Source: Chrysochromulina tobinii
Lineage: Eukaryota > Haptophyta > Prymnesiales > Chrysochromulinaceae
Length of the DNA stretch: 15,970 nt
Direction of reading: 5' to 3'
Assembly: GCA_001275005.1 (NCBI GenBank)
Contig: JWZX01002682.1
Span: 1 to 15,970, forward strand
Part shown: positions 9,051 to 15,803 of the stretch, piece after piece
Numbering within the stretch: the first letter of the stretch is position 1
Layout of the letters: each line of letters opens with the position of its first letter
The notes under the pieces: model-generated
What the model was told of the DNA's origin: nothing
Seen by the model: only the letters and a program-made list of their open reading frames with translations
The model's database searches: none
Made by a program: the position numbers and the translations under genes

Positions 9051-9541
9051 CGAGAGGGTCGCGCAACACCCACTCCTGTCCGAGGTGAGGAAGCAATCGG
9101 AGCGGCCGCTTCACCAAGTTTCGCGGCGCCATCGTGAGCGTTCGGAAAGGACCCCAAAAGCGGGGGGACGAGGCATCCCTAGGCATCCCTATATGTACCC
9201 GCACCCCGCGGCCAGATGAGCCGGGGTGACCCCCAAGCCCCAACATCCTGCCCCAACTCTAACCCGAACCCTAGGAATTCTAACCCAGGGCCTAACCCAC
9301 TAACCCTTAAGACCCCAACGCCATACATGCGGGCATACATGCGCTCTGCCTCTGGCCCTGGCCACGAGGCCGCACGAATCATGTCACGAATTCGCCATGC
9401 CAGTTCTCTCAACGATCAAATCTGCCACTCCATGATGAGGGTCCACATGATAGTGGCTAAGATCTGCACCTCCAGCACTCCCCACCCTACATTCTCAGAC
9501 TATAAACACCCCCATGATTGGAAAGATGGCGATCTTCATGT
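9051..9541. other. Intergenic region: VPS26C 5' flank, with telomere-like TAACCC motifs
   Basis: This 491-bp gap lies between two genes on the minus strand and contains the VPS26C promoter side and the 3' flank of the PA-7TM gene. It holds a tandem duplication of aggcatccct (9171-9190), a cluster of TAACCC motifs (9260-9306) and a short duplication of catacatgcg (about 9322-9343). A plus-strand open frame crosses it but has no recognisable protein character and runs into sequence antisense to the next gene. Confidence 0.6.
9260..9306 (+). repeat. Degenerate interstitial telomere-like TAACCC cluster
   Basis: Four exact TAACCC hexamers start at 9260, 9281, 9293 and 9301, with a GAACCCTAG variant between the first two. 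TTAGGG/CCCTAA is the telomere repeat of many eukaryotes. The spacing is irregular, so this is either a decayed interstitial telomeric tract or telo-box-type regulatory motifs upstream of VPS26C. Confidence 0.55.
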
Positions 9542-11323
9542 TCACGCCGCTGATGGTGATGCATCCCCATCCGGCATGTCAGATGCGCGCTTGACCTCAA
9601 CGGTGGCGTTGGTCACGTCAATGGTCGCGTGGTGAGATGTGCGCAGGAATGAATTTTTCCCTTCGAAGGGACGCTTCCGTGCCATGCTCAGCTTGTCGGG
9701 GACACGGAAGGCGCTGATCGCGAGCGAGGTGGAGGCAATCTGCGCGGAAATCACGATCGCGCCTATTGGGAGGACCGTCCACCAGTAAGCCCAACCTGCG
9801 TCGTCGTACAGATACTCGCTCGCGATGCCGTAAGTTGTGAAAAAGAACAGTTTGAAGATGATGCAGATGCCGATACGCCGGGAGGCAACGATGAAGCGCT
9901 GTACGGGATTCTTGTGCATCCCTTCCTTTTGGTTTCCGCCTTGTCCATGAGCTCTGTGCGCGGCGTGCAGGTAACGTGTAATGACCGAGGCTTGCCTGAT
10001 GAAGTAGACGCCCATCACCAGGTGGACCCCGGCGATGTAAACGACCGCGATGAAGCTGAGTTCGAACGTGGCAAGGTAGAGACTGGTGAGCACGGCGCTG
10101 GCGTTCTCGACGATGATAAAGAGAACAACCATTGCGGCGAAGACGTTGTCGTAGTATGTGAACGTGCAGGCCCCGGGTGCCATGAGGTCGAACATGAAGT
10201 CGATGATCGAGGAGCGCCGCCTAGTGTTGTCAGTGTTGAGGCTTGAGCCGCGTCGAAACGTCGATCCATGGGGAAGCTTGCCCATGATGCTGGTGTGCTT
10301 GCAAGGCGAAGGAATACCAGCTTCTGTGGCTGCTCTGGAGCTCTCGTGTGGAGTGATGGCATTGGCACACGAACACGGGCAACCCCACATTTTGAGGCCA
10401 GCACCCGCCTTCTCGATCGGATCCGCCTTTGGCTCGACCTTTGGCTCGACGCGCTTGCGTATCTTTCTGAGGTGCACAGAGATGATAAGGAATGAGATCA
10501 TAGTGAGCTCGAGATTGAACGACTGCATCAACCGCCACACCATGAATGGCATCACGGAAGGTCTCGTATGCTCGATTCCTGGACCGTCGACAAGGAAGAT
10601 GAGCATGCACGCACTGCTCGCCATCTCCAAGGAGAGCACGAGAATGGGAACGCTGTGGTTCTGGCTCAGTCGGGCTGACCAGAAGCCACACAGTCGAATG
10701 GACGCAAAAGCCATATTGCCGAGGGCGGCAAGGAAGAAGAGTGCTTGTAGAGTTCGGTCGAAGATGATGAAAGGTAGTGATCCGAGGAGTGGCGAGTCCA
10801 TTGGCTGCAGCCAAAGATGCGTCGATGCTTCCGGGACTGGCGAGTCGGCGGCGGCTATCGCTCGTACATCGATGAGTTGCTTGTACACCCCTGGGCTGAT
10901 CACGAACGTCGGCAGCGACAGTCCGCCCCGATCCGAGCCATCCCACGGGAAGGGTAGACCTTCGGTGCCCTCGAAGACCGCAGCGATGGCGCCGACCGCC
11001 TGGAAGGCTCGAGCCCGAGTCTCGACCGAGCAGCCAGGAGACGTCCAGTCTCCTGCAAGTATAATCGTACCGCGCCAGTCAGCAGATGGATTCTGGCATA
11101 ATTGATCGTCAGTTGGCTGCACAACGACACCGCTGACGTTAGAGACTCGACTTCCGAACGTGTGGCGCCACACAGATTTCGACGAGCTCAGCAGCGGAGC
11201 TCCAGTGATGGCAGACGATAAGATTATGCATGCATTCGGCGAATGCCAAGCTGCGGTGGAATCGCTGCCGGCCGCGGCAGTGCTGACGAGGACGGCGAAC
11301 AGCATTGGCGACGGCACCACCAT
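9542..11323 (-). CDS. PA-domain seven-transmembrane receptor-like protein
   Basis: Predicted membrane protein of 593 residues with no confidently recognised family. Start chosen at ATG 11323, which begins a signal-peptide-like stretch (MLFAVLVSTAAAG); an upstream in-frame Met at 11452 would overlap the neighbouring gene and bury that signal. Residues about 62-155 look like a protease-associated (PA) domain: GTIILAGDW, a Cys, RAFQAVGAIAAVF, then LPTFVISPG. Seven hydrophobic segments follow at about 185-210, 224-246, 258-285, 393-415, 418-442, 484-503 and 511-538. The TM3-TM4 loop (about 286-392) is long and hydrophilic, with an EPKVEPKADP repeat, a Cys-rich CPCSC and Arg/Ser-rich stretches that could be phosphorylated. 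The topology implies an extracytoplasmic PA domain and a 7TM bundle, as in a sensor or receptor; that role is inference. No RING or peptidase domain is seen. Confidence 0.8.
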   Translation of the reverse strand: MVVPSPMLFAVLVSTAAAGSDSTAAWHSPNACIILSSAITGAPLLSSSKSVWRHTFGSRVSNVSGVVVQPTDDQLCQNPSADWRGTIILAGDWTSPGCSVETRARAFQAVGAIAAVFEGTEGLPFPWDGSDRGGLSLPTFVISPGVYKQLIDVRAIAAADSPVPEASTHLWLQPMDSPLLGSLPFIIFDRTLQALFFLAALGNMAFASIRLCGFWSARLSQNHSVPILVLSLEMASSACMLIFLVDGPGIEHTRPSVMPFMVWRLMQSFNLELTMISFLIISVHLRKIRKRVEPKVEPKADPIEKAGAGLKMWGCPCSCANAITPHESSRAATEAGIPSPCKHTSIMGKLPHGSTFRRGSSLNTDNTRRRSSIIDFMFDLMAPGACTFTYYDNVFAAMVVLFIIVENASAVLTSLYLATFELSFIAVVYIAGVHLVMGVYFIRQASVITRYLHAAHRAHGQGGNQKEGMHKNPVQRFIVASRRIGICIIFKLFFFTTYGIASEYLYDDAGWAYWWTVLPIGAIVISAQIASTSLAISAFRVPDKLSMARKRPFEGKNSFLRTSHHATIDVTNATVEVKRASDMPDGDASPSAA

Positions 11324-11430
11324 CAAGTATGGACTCAAGTTTCGCGGGACATGGCGGGCCAAGAAAAAATTGCCCGTTTTGGGAATCACGAGCGCGAATG
11401 CTCTCGGACTCAGAACGCTCTCGGACACTT

Positions 11431-12603
11431 TCAACCAACGGGTCGCTCCCACTGCGTCTGCCCGAGAGCAAGGTTGGAATAATAGGTGCGCCCAGAGATG
11501 GCGTCCTTCTGCTCGATCCAGCCACCTGGGAGCACCAAGGTAGAGCTAGACATAGAGGCGTCTTGAACGAGGCTGAGCCCAAGGCTCGAGGTCGCATGCG
11601 CACCTGCATGCGCATCTTGCGGCATGCCGGTTGCGCTTGGATCGGCGGCGGCAATGCCAGTTGCAGCGGCTGAGGCCGCCGCAAGCGCCGCCGCTGCTGC
11701 ATTCGACACAAGCTGCGTGTCAAGAGCGCCTGCTGGCCCCGCATAGTAGCTCGCCCACATCTTGTAGCGCGCTGCCTCGGCATCGACCTCATCTTGCCAG
11801 AGCTTTGCGGGGGGCGTGTACGGCAGGCCCGCCTGCTCGTAATACCGATGGTAGTAACGGTACAGCGCTTCGTCGGGCGCCAAAGATCGGAGAGACTCAT
11901 TCGCTTTGGCCGTCAGCGCCGCCTTCCATTGAGCCTCGGCTCCTTCGAGAAGTGAGCGGCCGTAACTGACCAGAGCGGCGGGTCCGCCGAGCCGCACGAT
12001 GCGTGAGCCCTCGCCTGCTCCTACCGAGGAAGAGTCAAGTAGGTCGAAGGTCGTCGCTGCGACGCCTGAGCGCCGGAAGCGTGAGAAGTGCACCGTCAGC
12101 CCGCGCGCCTGCTGGAGCTGCGCGAGCGGGCCGGGCATTGCTGGGTTGAGGAGAGCGCTGAGGGCCTCGTCCGAGATGGCGAGTTCCTCAATGACATATC
12201 TCAGGTCAGCCGCCGATGCCTCTTTCAAAAGCCACGAGAGAGGATGCGCGCGCAAATCCAAGCCATTGGACGCAGCTGAGGCTGCGCCAACCTCACTGGC
12301 CGACCAGGAGCCACGTCGCAGCAGCACAGACAACAGCTTCTGCGCTGCCGTCACCTGCTCTGCGGTGCCTGAGATGCGCACCACCGGCTTGCAACCATCT
12401 TCCGCCCGATCCACTTGCAGCCGTGCGCCTGACTGCGCCTGCAGATCGCGAATCGTGGTGCCGCCGCGTCCGATGATGGCGCCAACGGCAGCGGCCTCGA
12501 CCTCGATGGCTCGTACCTCCACGTCCTGCTGAGTGGCGCTGGCGGTAAATCCGAGGCGTGCGTCCGCGTCGCTGCAATTGGCGATAGATGTCGCCACCAG
12601 CAT
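11431..12603 (-). CDS. KH-domain and WW-domain RNA-binding protein
   Basis: Likely nuclear RNA-processing or transcript-binding protein. With ATG 12603 as start it has 390 residues. A KH domain lies at about 28-95, with the RNA-binding GxxG loop as GRGG (45-48) in the context VGAIIGRGGTTIRDLQ. The middle has Tyr-rich segments (ALYRYYHRYYEQAG and KMWASYY) and a segment around RIVRLGGPAALVSYGRSLL that might be a degenerate second KH. A long Ala-rich linker precedes a C-terminal WW domain at about 358-388 (LPGGW... YYSN... QWERP; Trp362 and Trp385, Pro388), which should bind Pro-rich ligands. The open frame extends to 12900, but that extension is antisense to the neighbouring plus-strand gene; ATG 12666 is an alternative start. 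KH plus WW recalls splicing factors, without clear orthology. Confidence 0.88.
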   Translation of the reverse strand: MLVATSIANCSDADARLGFTASATQQDVEVRAIEVEAAAVGAIIGRGGTTIRDLQAQSGARLQVDRAEDGCKPVVRISGTAEQVTAAQKLLSVLLRRGSWSASEVGAASAASNGLDLRAHPLSWLLKEASAADLRYVIEELAISDEALSALLNPAMPGPLAQLQQARGLTVHFSRFRRSGVAATTFDLLDSSSVGAGEGSRIVRLGGPAALVSYGRSLLEGAEAQWKAALTAKANESLRSLAPDEALYRYYHRYYEQAGLPYTPPAKLWQDEVDAEAARYKMWASYYAGPAGALDTQLVSNAAAAALAAASAAATGIAAADPSATGMPQDAHAGAHATSSLGLSLVQDASMSSSTLVLPGGWIEQKDAISGRTYYSNLALGQTQWERPVG

Positions 12604-12738
12604 TTGGCTCCGAAAACGCGCGGGGCCGTGTGAACACGAGGGCACGTGAACTAAAGTAAAAAACATGTTTCCAGGAGAAGCATTGCCCGGTTGCGAACTT
12701 TCCAAACGCGTCGTGCCGGGCGGAAGCGCACAAAGCCG
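12604..12738. promoter_or_regulatory. Presumed bidirectional promoter region
   Basis: About 135 bp separate the chosen start codons of two divergent genes, so both promoters and 5' UTRs should lie here. The sequence includes an A-rich patch (aactaaagtaaaaaacatg, about 12649-12667). No consensus TATA box or initiator can be named. The assignment rests on gene layout and depends on the start chosen for each gene. Confidence 0.4.
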
Positions 12739-13074
12739 ATGCAGGGCCCGTCGTCGCCAACTTCGACACCACTGCAGCCTCCTGGATGGGCGGGCAAGAA
12801 ACATGTACGGGAACGCGTGCTCCCCCTCACGGACCTGGCCCTCGACACGCTGGCGCAAAACCCGGGTATCATCCACGATTTGAGATGGACGGCTGAACAC
12901 TTGGCAATTGCGCTCTTGGAAAAGTTGTTTGCGAGGGGAAAGCTAGATTACCGACTCGCCTGCGTTTTCCGTGACAGCGGGCACCAGCCTATACGGGAGG
13001 CGATTGAGGGACTTGACCTGCTAGCAGTGTGCGCTTGGCCCGCCAGTGGCCCACCGCAAGAACGACGAAGCTAG
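12739..13074 (+). CDS. Small protein resembling the leading segment of LRRC42-like leucine-rich proteins
   Basis: A 111-residue ORF starting at ATG 12739; the open frame upstream begins only at a TTG. After a Pro-rich start, residues 28-95 look like real protein: LPLTDLALDTLAQNP, then EHLAIALLEKLFARGKLDYRLACVFRDSGH and REAIEGLDLL. This pattern of LCL.../LP-E-LA-LL helices resembles, from memory of the family, the region preceding the repeats in LRRC42-type and F-box-like leucine-rich proteins. The last 16 residues (Pro/Gly/Arg-rich) look unlike protein, so the ORF may be a truncated remnant, or it may continue through an unseen splice. No leucine-rich repeats follow downstream within the window. 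Divergent from the KH-WW gene, convergent with the KEEL gene. Confidence 0.45.
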   Translation: MQGPSSPTSTPLQPPGWAGKKHVRERVLPLTDLALDTLAQNPGIIHDLRWTAEHLAIALLEKLFARGKLDYRLACVFRDSGHQPIREAIEGLDLLAVCAWPASGPPQERRS

Positions 13075-13211
13075 TGACTGTGCCTCAGCAACGACCGTTG
13101 ACCTCGCCGCTGTCGCGAGGAGTTCCTCCGAAGACTGCCACTTGTAGTGTGCGGGCATCAGCACAGTTTTAGAAACGAATCGGGACCCGCTACCGATTCA
13201 ATCCAATGGAC

Positions 13212-13787
13212 CTAAAGCTCCTCTTTTTCAACACCGCTCTTCTCACGAATGATATCGTCGTACTTCTTGTAAAGTGCATCCATCATCTTCGACTCGCGTC
13301 CCTTCCATTTGTCCAGCGCCGCGTCAATGCCGTCGATCTTTTCCGTGAGATCGTACCGCGTGTAGAAGTCAACGAGGTCCTTCTTCCACTCGGAGCGCGA
13401 GCGCTTCCGCGCCTTGCCGCGGCCGCCGCCGAATGCGCTGCCCATCTGCTCAGGATCCATATTCTTGAGATCATCCGCTGTAAACATTTTGATGCCCTCC
13501 ATGCCAGGAATGCCCTTCATGGAGGCGAGCAGGTCCTCGATGCTCTTGTCGTCTTTGAGCTCGGGCTCAGGTGGCTTAGATTCAACCAACGGCGCTGCCT
13601 TGTTCGCCTCGCACATATTCACAAAGTCAGACTTCTCCGCGCAGCCTGAGCAGCTGAGCCCACGGGCGGCGAGCCACTGGCGCAGCTGCTTGGTCTTCAT
13701 GGCGCTGCAATCCACTTCCTGATCGGCGCCGACCAGGAGTGCGACGAGTAATGGCGCCAGCGCCGCGGCGCGAGTCTGCATCGGCAA
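13212..13787 (-). CDS. ER-luminal protein with MANF-like SAP/CXXC domain and C-terminal KEEL
   Basis: Predicted soluble ER protein of 191 residues. An N-terminal signal peptide (hydrophobic core about 7-20, AAALAPLLVALLVG) and the final KEEL, a KDEL-type retrieval signal, bracket the chain. Residues about 30-60 (KTKQLRQWLAARGLSCSGC, then AEKSDFV) match the C-terminal SAP-like domain of MANF/CDNF, including the CXXC (Cys46, Cys49) followed by AEKSD. A linker with KSIEDLLASMKGIPGM leads to a basic Gly/Arg/Lys segment (about 120-131). A C-terminal helical region (about 133-183) contains FYTRYDLTEKI and KWKGRESKMMDALYKKYD, a Tyr/Lys pattern seen in various eukaryotic proteins. Proteostasis or redox function in the ER is inferred from CXXC plus retention; it is not a full MANF because the saposin-like N-terminal half is absent. 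Confidence 0.85.
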   Translation of the reverse strand: MPMQTRAAALAPLLVALLVGADQEVDCSAMKTKQLRQWLAARGLSCSGCAEKSDFVNMCEANKAAPLVESKPPEPELKDDKSIEDLLASMKGIPGMEGIKMFTADDLKNMDPEQMGSAFGGGRGKARKRSRSEWKKDLVDFYTRYDLTEKIDGIDAALDKWKGRESKMMDALYKKYDDIIREKSGVEKEEL

Positions 13788-14203
13788 AGAACAAACGAAG
13801 GCGGGCGTCTGCTTTTCTTCACGTTCACACTGTCAACTCACTTCACCCAGAATCCTTTGTGCCCCCCCCTTTCAACACGCCCGCGCAGAACACACGCGCG
13901 CTCTCAAACTCTTCCATTGATAGAGCTGACAGTGAACGATGAGAGCACCACAGACCACGCTGGCGCAATCGGAGCGAGTGCGGTGTACAGTGGCCAGTGA
14001 CGTAGCAGTGACCGAGTTCTTCAGGAGGACCCAACGCCCTTGGCTCTCGCATGCACGCGAAGAGGCTGAGTGGTCGCCGATCCAGACAAGGACCAGCCCC
14101 CCCGATGCGGTGCCTTCCATCGCTCTATCTCAAACCAGAGGCAGAGGCCACGACCAGTCTCCAAGGCGCTGGGTCGCCTTCCATCGCCGCACCTCAAACG
14201 GCC
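13788..14203. other. Intergenic region, no gene recognised
   Basis: A 416-bp gap between the start of the KEEL gene and the 3' end of the MAPEG gene, both on the minus strand. It contains a C-tract (13861-13868) and an imperfect direct repeat beginning gccttccatcg (about 14112-14135 and 14176-14199). Short open frames on both strands lack recognisable features. No tRNA or other RNA gene is seen. Confidence 0.5.
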
Positions 14204-15139
14204 TCACAGCTCGATCTTGAGCGCGGCTGCGGCTTGGGTCACATACGGCGACGCGGCGGCGGCGGCCTGCTCGAAGTAGGGCATGGCCAGCGTGTAGAGG
14301 GCGGCAGCCTGGGTGACAGCCTGCTCGTAGTAGGGCATGGCCAGCGTGACAGCCTGCTCGAAGTAGGGCGTGGCGGCCGCGTAGTAGGGCATGGTAGCCT
14401 GATGCACGCCTAGGTTGAGAGATCGGTCCGCAGCCAGCAAGCACAGGCCCTGCATTGAGCCTCGTGCAATCTGAGAGATGACGAAGCCCAAGCCGTGCCC
14501 GCCGTAACCAACGGTCGCGTAGCCGACCTGGTGCATCACGCGCCCGACTCCAAAGAGGCCCGTAAGCGCGAGCGTTGGAAAAGGGAAGACCGAGCCGCAG
14601 AGCACGAGCATGACAGCCATTGGGATCGAGTTCTCGACCATGTGCGTCAGCGAGCGGTTGGCGCGGTTGTACGAGCCGATGGCGCCCTCCGTCTCGAGCA
14701 CCACGTAGCCGCAGCTCGCATCCTTGTCGAAAGGCTTGTAGATCTGCATGTTGGCGCGCAGGTTACCTCCCTTAAGGCTCATGATCATCGACTTGTAAAT
14801 CACTGGGTAGTTGTTGACCCAATGCACCGTGAGGTTGAACACTGCCGCCGCGATGAGCGTGTAACCGAGCTCGCCCTCGGCCAGTTTGACGATGTTTTTG
14901 TCGAACAGTGCGGTGTTGCCCTGCGTGTAGACGCGACACGCAATCGCATAACCAACGATCATATCGAGGAGTGCTTGACCAATGATCATGATGATGACAA
15001 TCCAAAAGATTGACGTGGATTTGAAGAAGCCTGGATTAGTGTTGAGCTCAACTGGCGGGATGCCAGTCTCTGCGTCGTCTTTTCCTTTGGGCTCGGCAGG
15101 CGCCGACGCACTAGTTGATGGTGGCTTCTTCGGCGCCAT
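14204..15139 (-). CDS. MAPEG-family membrane protein with repetitive amphipathic C-terminal tail
   Basis: MAPEG proteins (microsomal glutathione transferase/leukotriene-C4-synthase superfamily) are trimeric four-helix membrane enzymes conjugating or isomerising with glutathione. Start chosen at ATG 15139 (MAPKKP), giving 311 residues; the open frame extends upstream to 15238, but only into the tandem-repeat region. After a Pro/Ala-rich cytosolic start, hydrophobic segments fall at about 43-70, 92-117, 169-197 and 203-235. The MAPEG signature is visible as RANRSLTHMVENSIP (159-173) and LFGVGRVMHQVGYATVGYG (195-213). Residues about 246-305 form an added tail of PYFEQA/PYYEQA repeats. The chain ends KIEL, which resembles but does not meet the usual KDEL consensus. 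ER or plastid-envelope location and glutathione use are inference from the family. Confidence 0.85.
   Translation of the reverse strand: MAPKKPPSTSASAPAEPKGKDDAETGIPPVELNTNPGFFKSTSIFWIVIIMIIGQALLDMIVGYAIACRVYTQGNTALFDKNIVKLAEGELGYTLIAAAVFNLTVHWVNNYPVIYKSMIMSLKGGNLRANMQIYKPFDKDASCGYVVLETEGAIGSYNRANRSLTHMVENSIPMAVMLVLCGSVFPFPTLALTGLFGVGRVMHQVGYATVGYGGHGLGFVISQIARGSMQGLCLLAADRSLNLGVHQATMPYYAAATPYFEQAVTLAMPYYEQAVTQAAALYTLAMPYFEQAAAAASPYVTQAAAALKIEL
14225..14404 (-). repeat. Degenerate internal repeats encoding the MAPEG tail
   Basis: On the plus strand, gcctgctcgnagtagggc starts at 14265, 14319 and 14352, spaced 54 and 33 bp, that is 18 and 11 codons. The encoded Pro-Tyr units begin at residues 251, 258, 269, 287 and 298 (spacings 7, 11, 18, 11). 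The repeat is in frame throughout, so selection at protein level is likely. Confidence 0.85.
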
Positions 15140-15182
15140 TTTCGAAGGACGAGCGAGTTGACGAGCGGCACGTGCCGGAAGT

Positions 15183-15304
15183 GCCGGTAAAAAGACACCG
15201 GATACCGGTAAAAAGCACCGGGGGGAGCCGGGACACACACCGGATACCGGTAAAAAGACTCCGGATAACGGTAAAAAGACACCGGGGGGAGCCGGGACTC
15301 ACAC
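15183..15304 (+). repeat. CGGTAAAAAG tandem repeats upstream of the MAPEG gene
   Basis: Four copies of cggtaaaaag occur at about 15185, 15206, 15248 and 15269. Two long units of 43-44 bp (15198-15240 and 15261-15304) are nearly identical, beginning ccggata and including accggggggagccggga. A short copy (15240-15258) lies between them, so the higher-order period is 63 bp. The array ends about 45 bp upstream of the MAPEG start codon, within its promoter or 5' UTR. Confidence 0.9.
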
Positions 15305-15383
15305 GGGCACACGGACACACAGACGAACCTCACAACCATCCCATCCCACCAACGCACCCACACGCACGACCGCACGTGGCACG

Positions 15384-15527
15384 ATGACCGAAACCGCGGC
15401 CGACTCAACAGCCGCAGCCCCGGAGCCGACCGCACCTCCCCACGGCCGACTCAGAAGAGGCCGCCCCCAGCGAACCCGACCCTGCCGCCACCCGCTCCCA
15501 GAGCGCCCAGCGGTAGCCCAAGGGTAG
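15384..15527 (+). CDS. Doubtful 47-codon ORF with an RGRP motif
   Basis: ATG 15384 opens a 47-residue frame starting MTETAADSTAAAPEPTAPP and then GRLRRGRPQR, which contains the RGRP core of AT-hook DNA-binding motifs. It could be the first exon of a gene continuing to the right, since a GT-containing donor-like site (gcggtagcc) lies near its end, or simply noise in GC-rich DNA. There is no further support. Confidence 0.15.
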   Translation: MTETAADSTAAAPEPTAPPHGRLRRGRPQRTRPCRHPLPERPAVAQG

Positions 15528-15803
15528 TCGACGGGGGTGTAACGGCGACGGGGGTGCTCTCGCGTCAGCGGGGCAACTTGATTACCATCGGTATTACGCG
15601 GTATTAGCGAGATAATGCACCATAATGCAGGGTGCCAATCGACAGATCTCGGAACGTAGACCCCCGAACCGCGGAAATTCGGCTTGCATCGGTTAACCGT
15701 AGCCTACAAACAGCATTTCCAACTTTGTTCACGAAACATCCCGCGCACACCTTCGCTTCCGGTGCAACCCAGCACCTTGGCTGCCGCCCCTCTTTCCGTC
15801 TCA

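Larger units (their letters stand above)
15140..15803. other. Intergenic region between divergent genes, repeat-rich
   Basis: This 664-bp gap separates the MAPEG start from the first gene start at the right edge. It contains the CGGTAAAAAG repeats (15183-15304), a C/A-rich stretch (about 15300-15375), a possible 47-codon ORF (15384-15527) and small duplications: cgacgggggtg near 15531 and 15548, ggtatta near 15590 and 15600, and ataatgca near 15612 and 15622. It presumably includes promoters for both flanking genes, but no known element is recognisable. Confidence 0.55.

Noticed and set aside
9216-9635. Plus-strand open frame between VPS26C and the PA-7TM gene
   Set aside because: It begins in repeat-containing intergenic sequence, has Pro/Asn-rich composition from the TAACCC cluster, and ends antisense to the PA-7TM coding region.
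10158-11105. Plus-strand open frame of 315 codons
   Set aside because: Antisense to the PA-7TM gene, whose signal peptide, PA-like domain and hydrophobic segments are coherent; the plus-strand translation shows none.
11324-11452. N-terminal extension of the PA-7TM protein to ATG 11452
   Set aside because: It would overlap the end of the KH-WW gene and place 43-49 residues before an evident signal-peptide hydrophobic core.
12604-12900. N-terminal extension of the KH-WW protein to ATG 12900
   Set aside because: The extension is Arg/Cys-rich without domain features and overlaps the divergent plus-strand ORF; ATG 12603 (or 12666) leaves a sensible promoter gap.
13788-14203. tRNA or small RNA gene in the intergenic gap
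   Set aside because: No cloverleaf-compatible arms with a GTTCRA-type T loop were found by eye; a tRNAscan-type search would be decisive.
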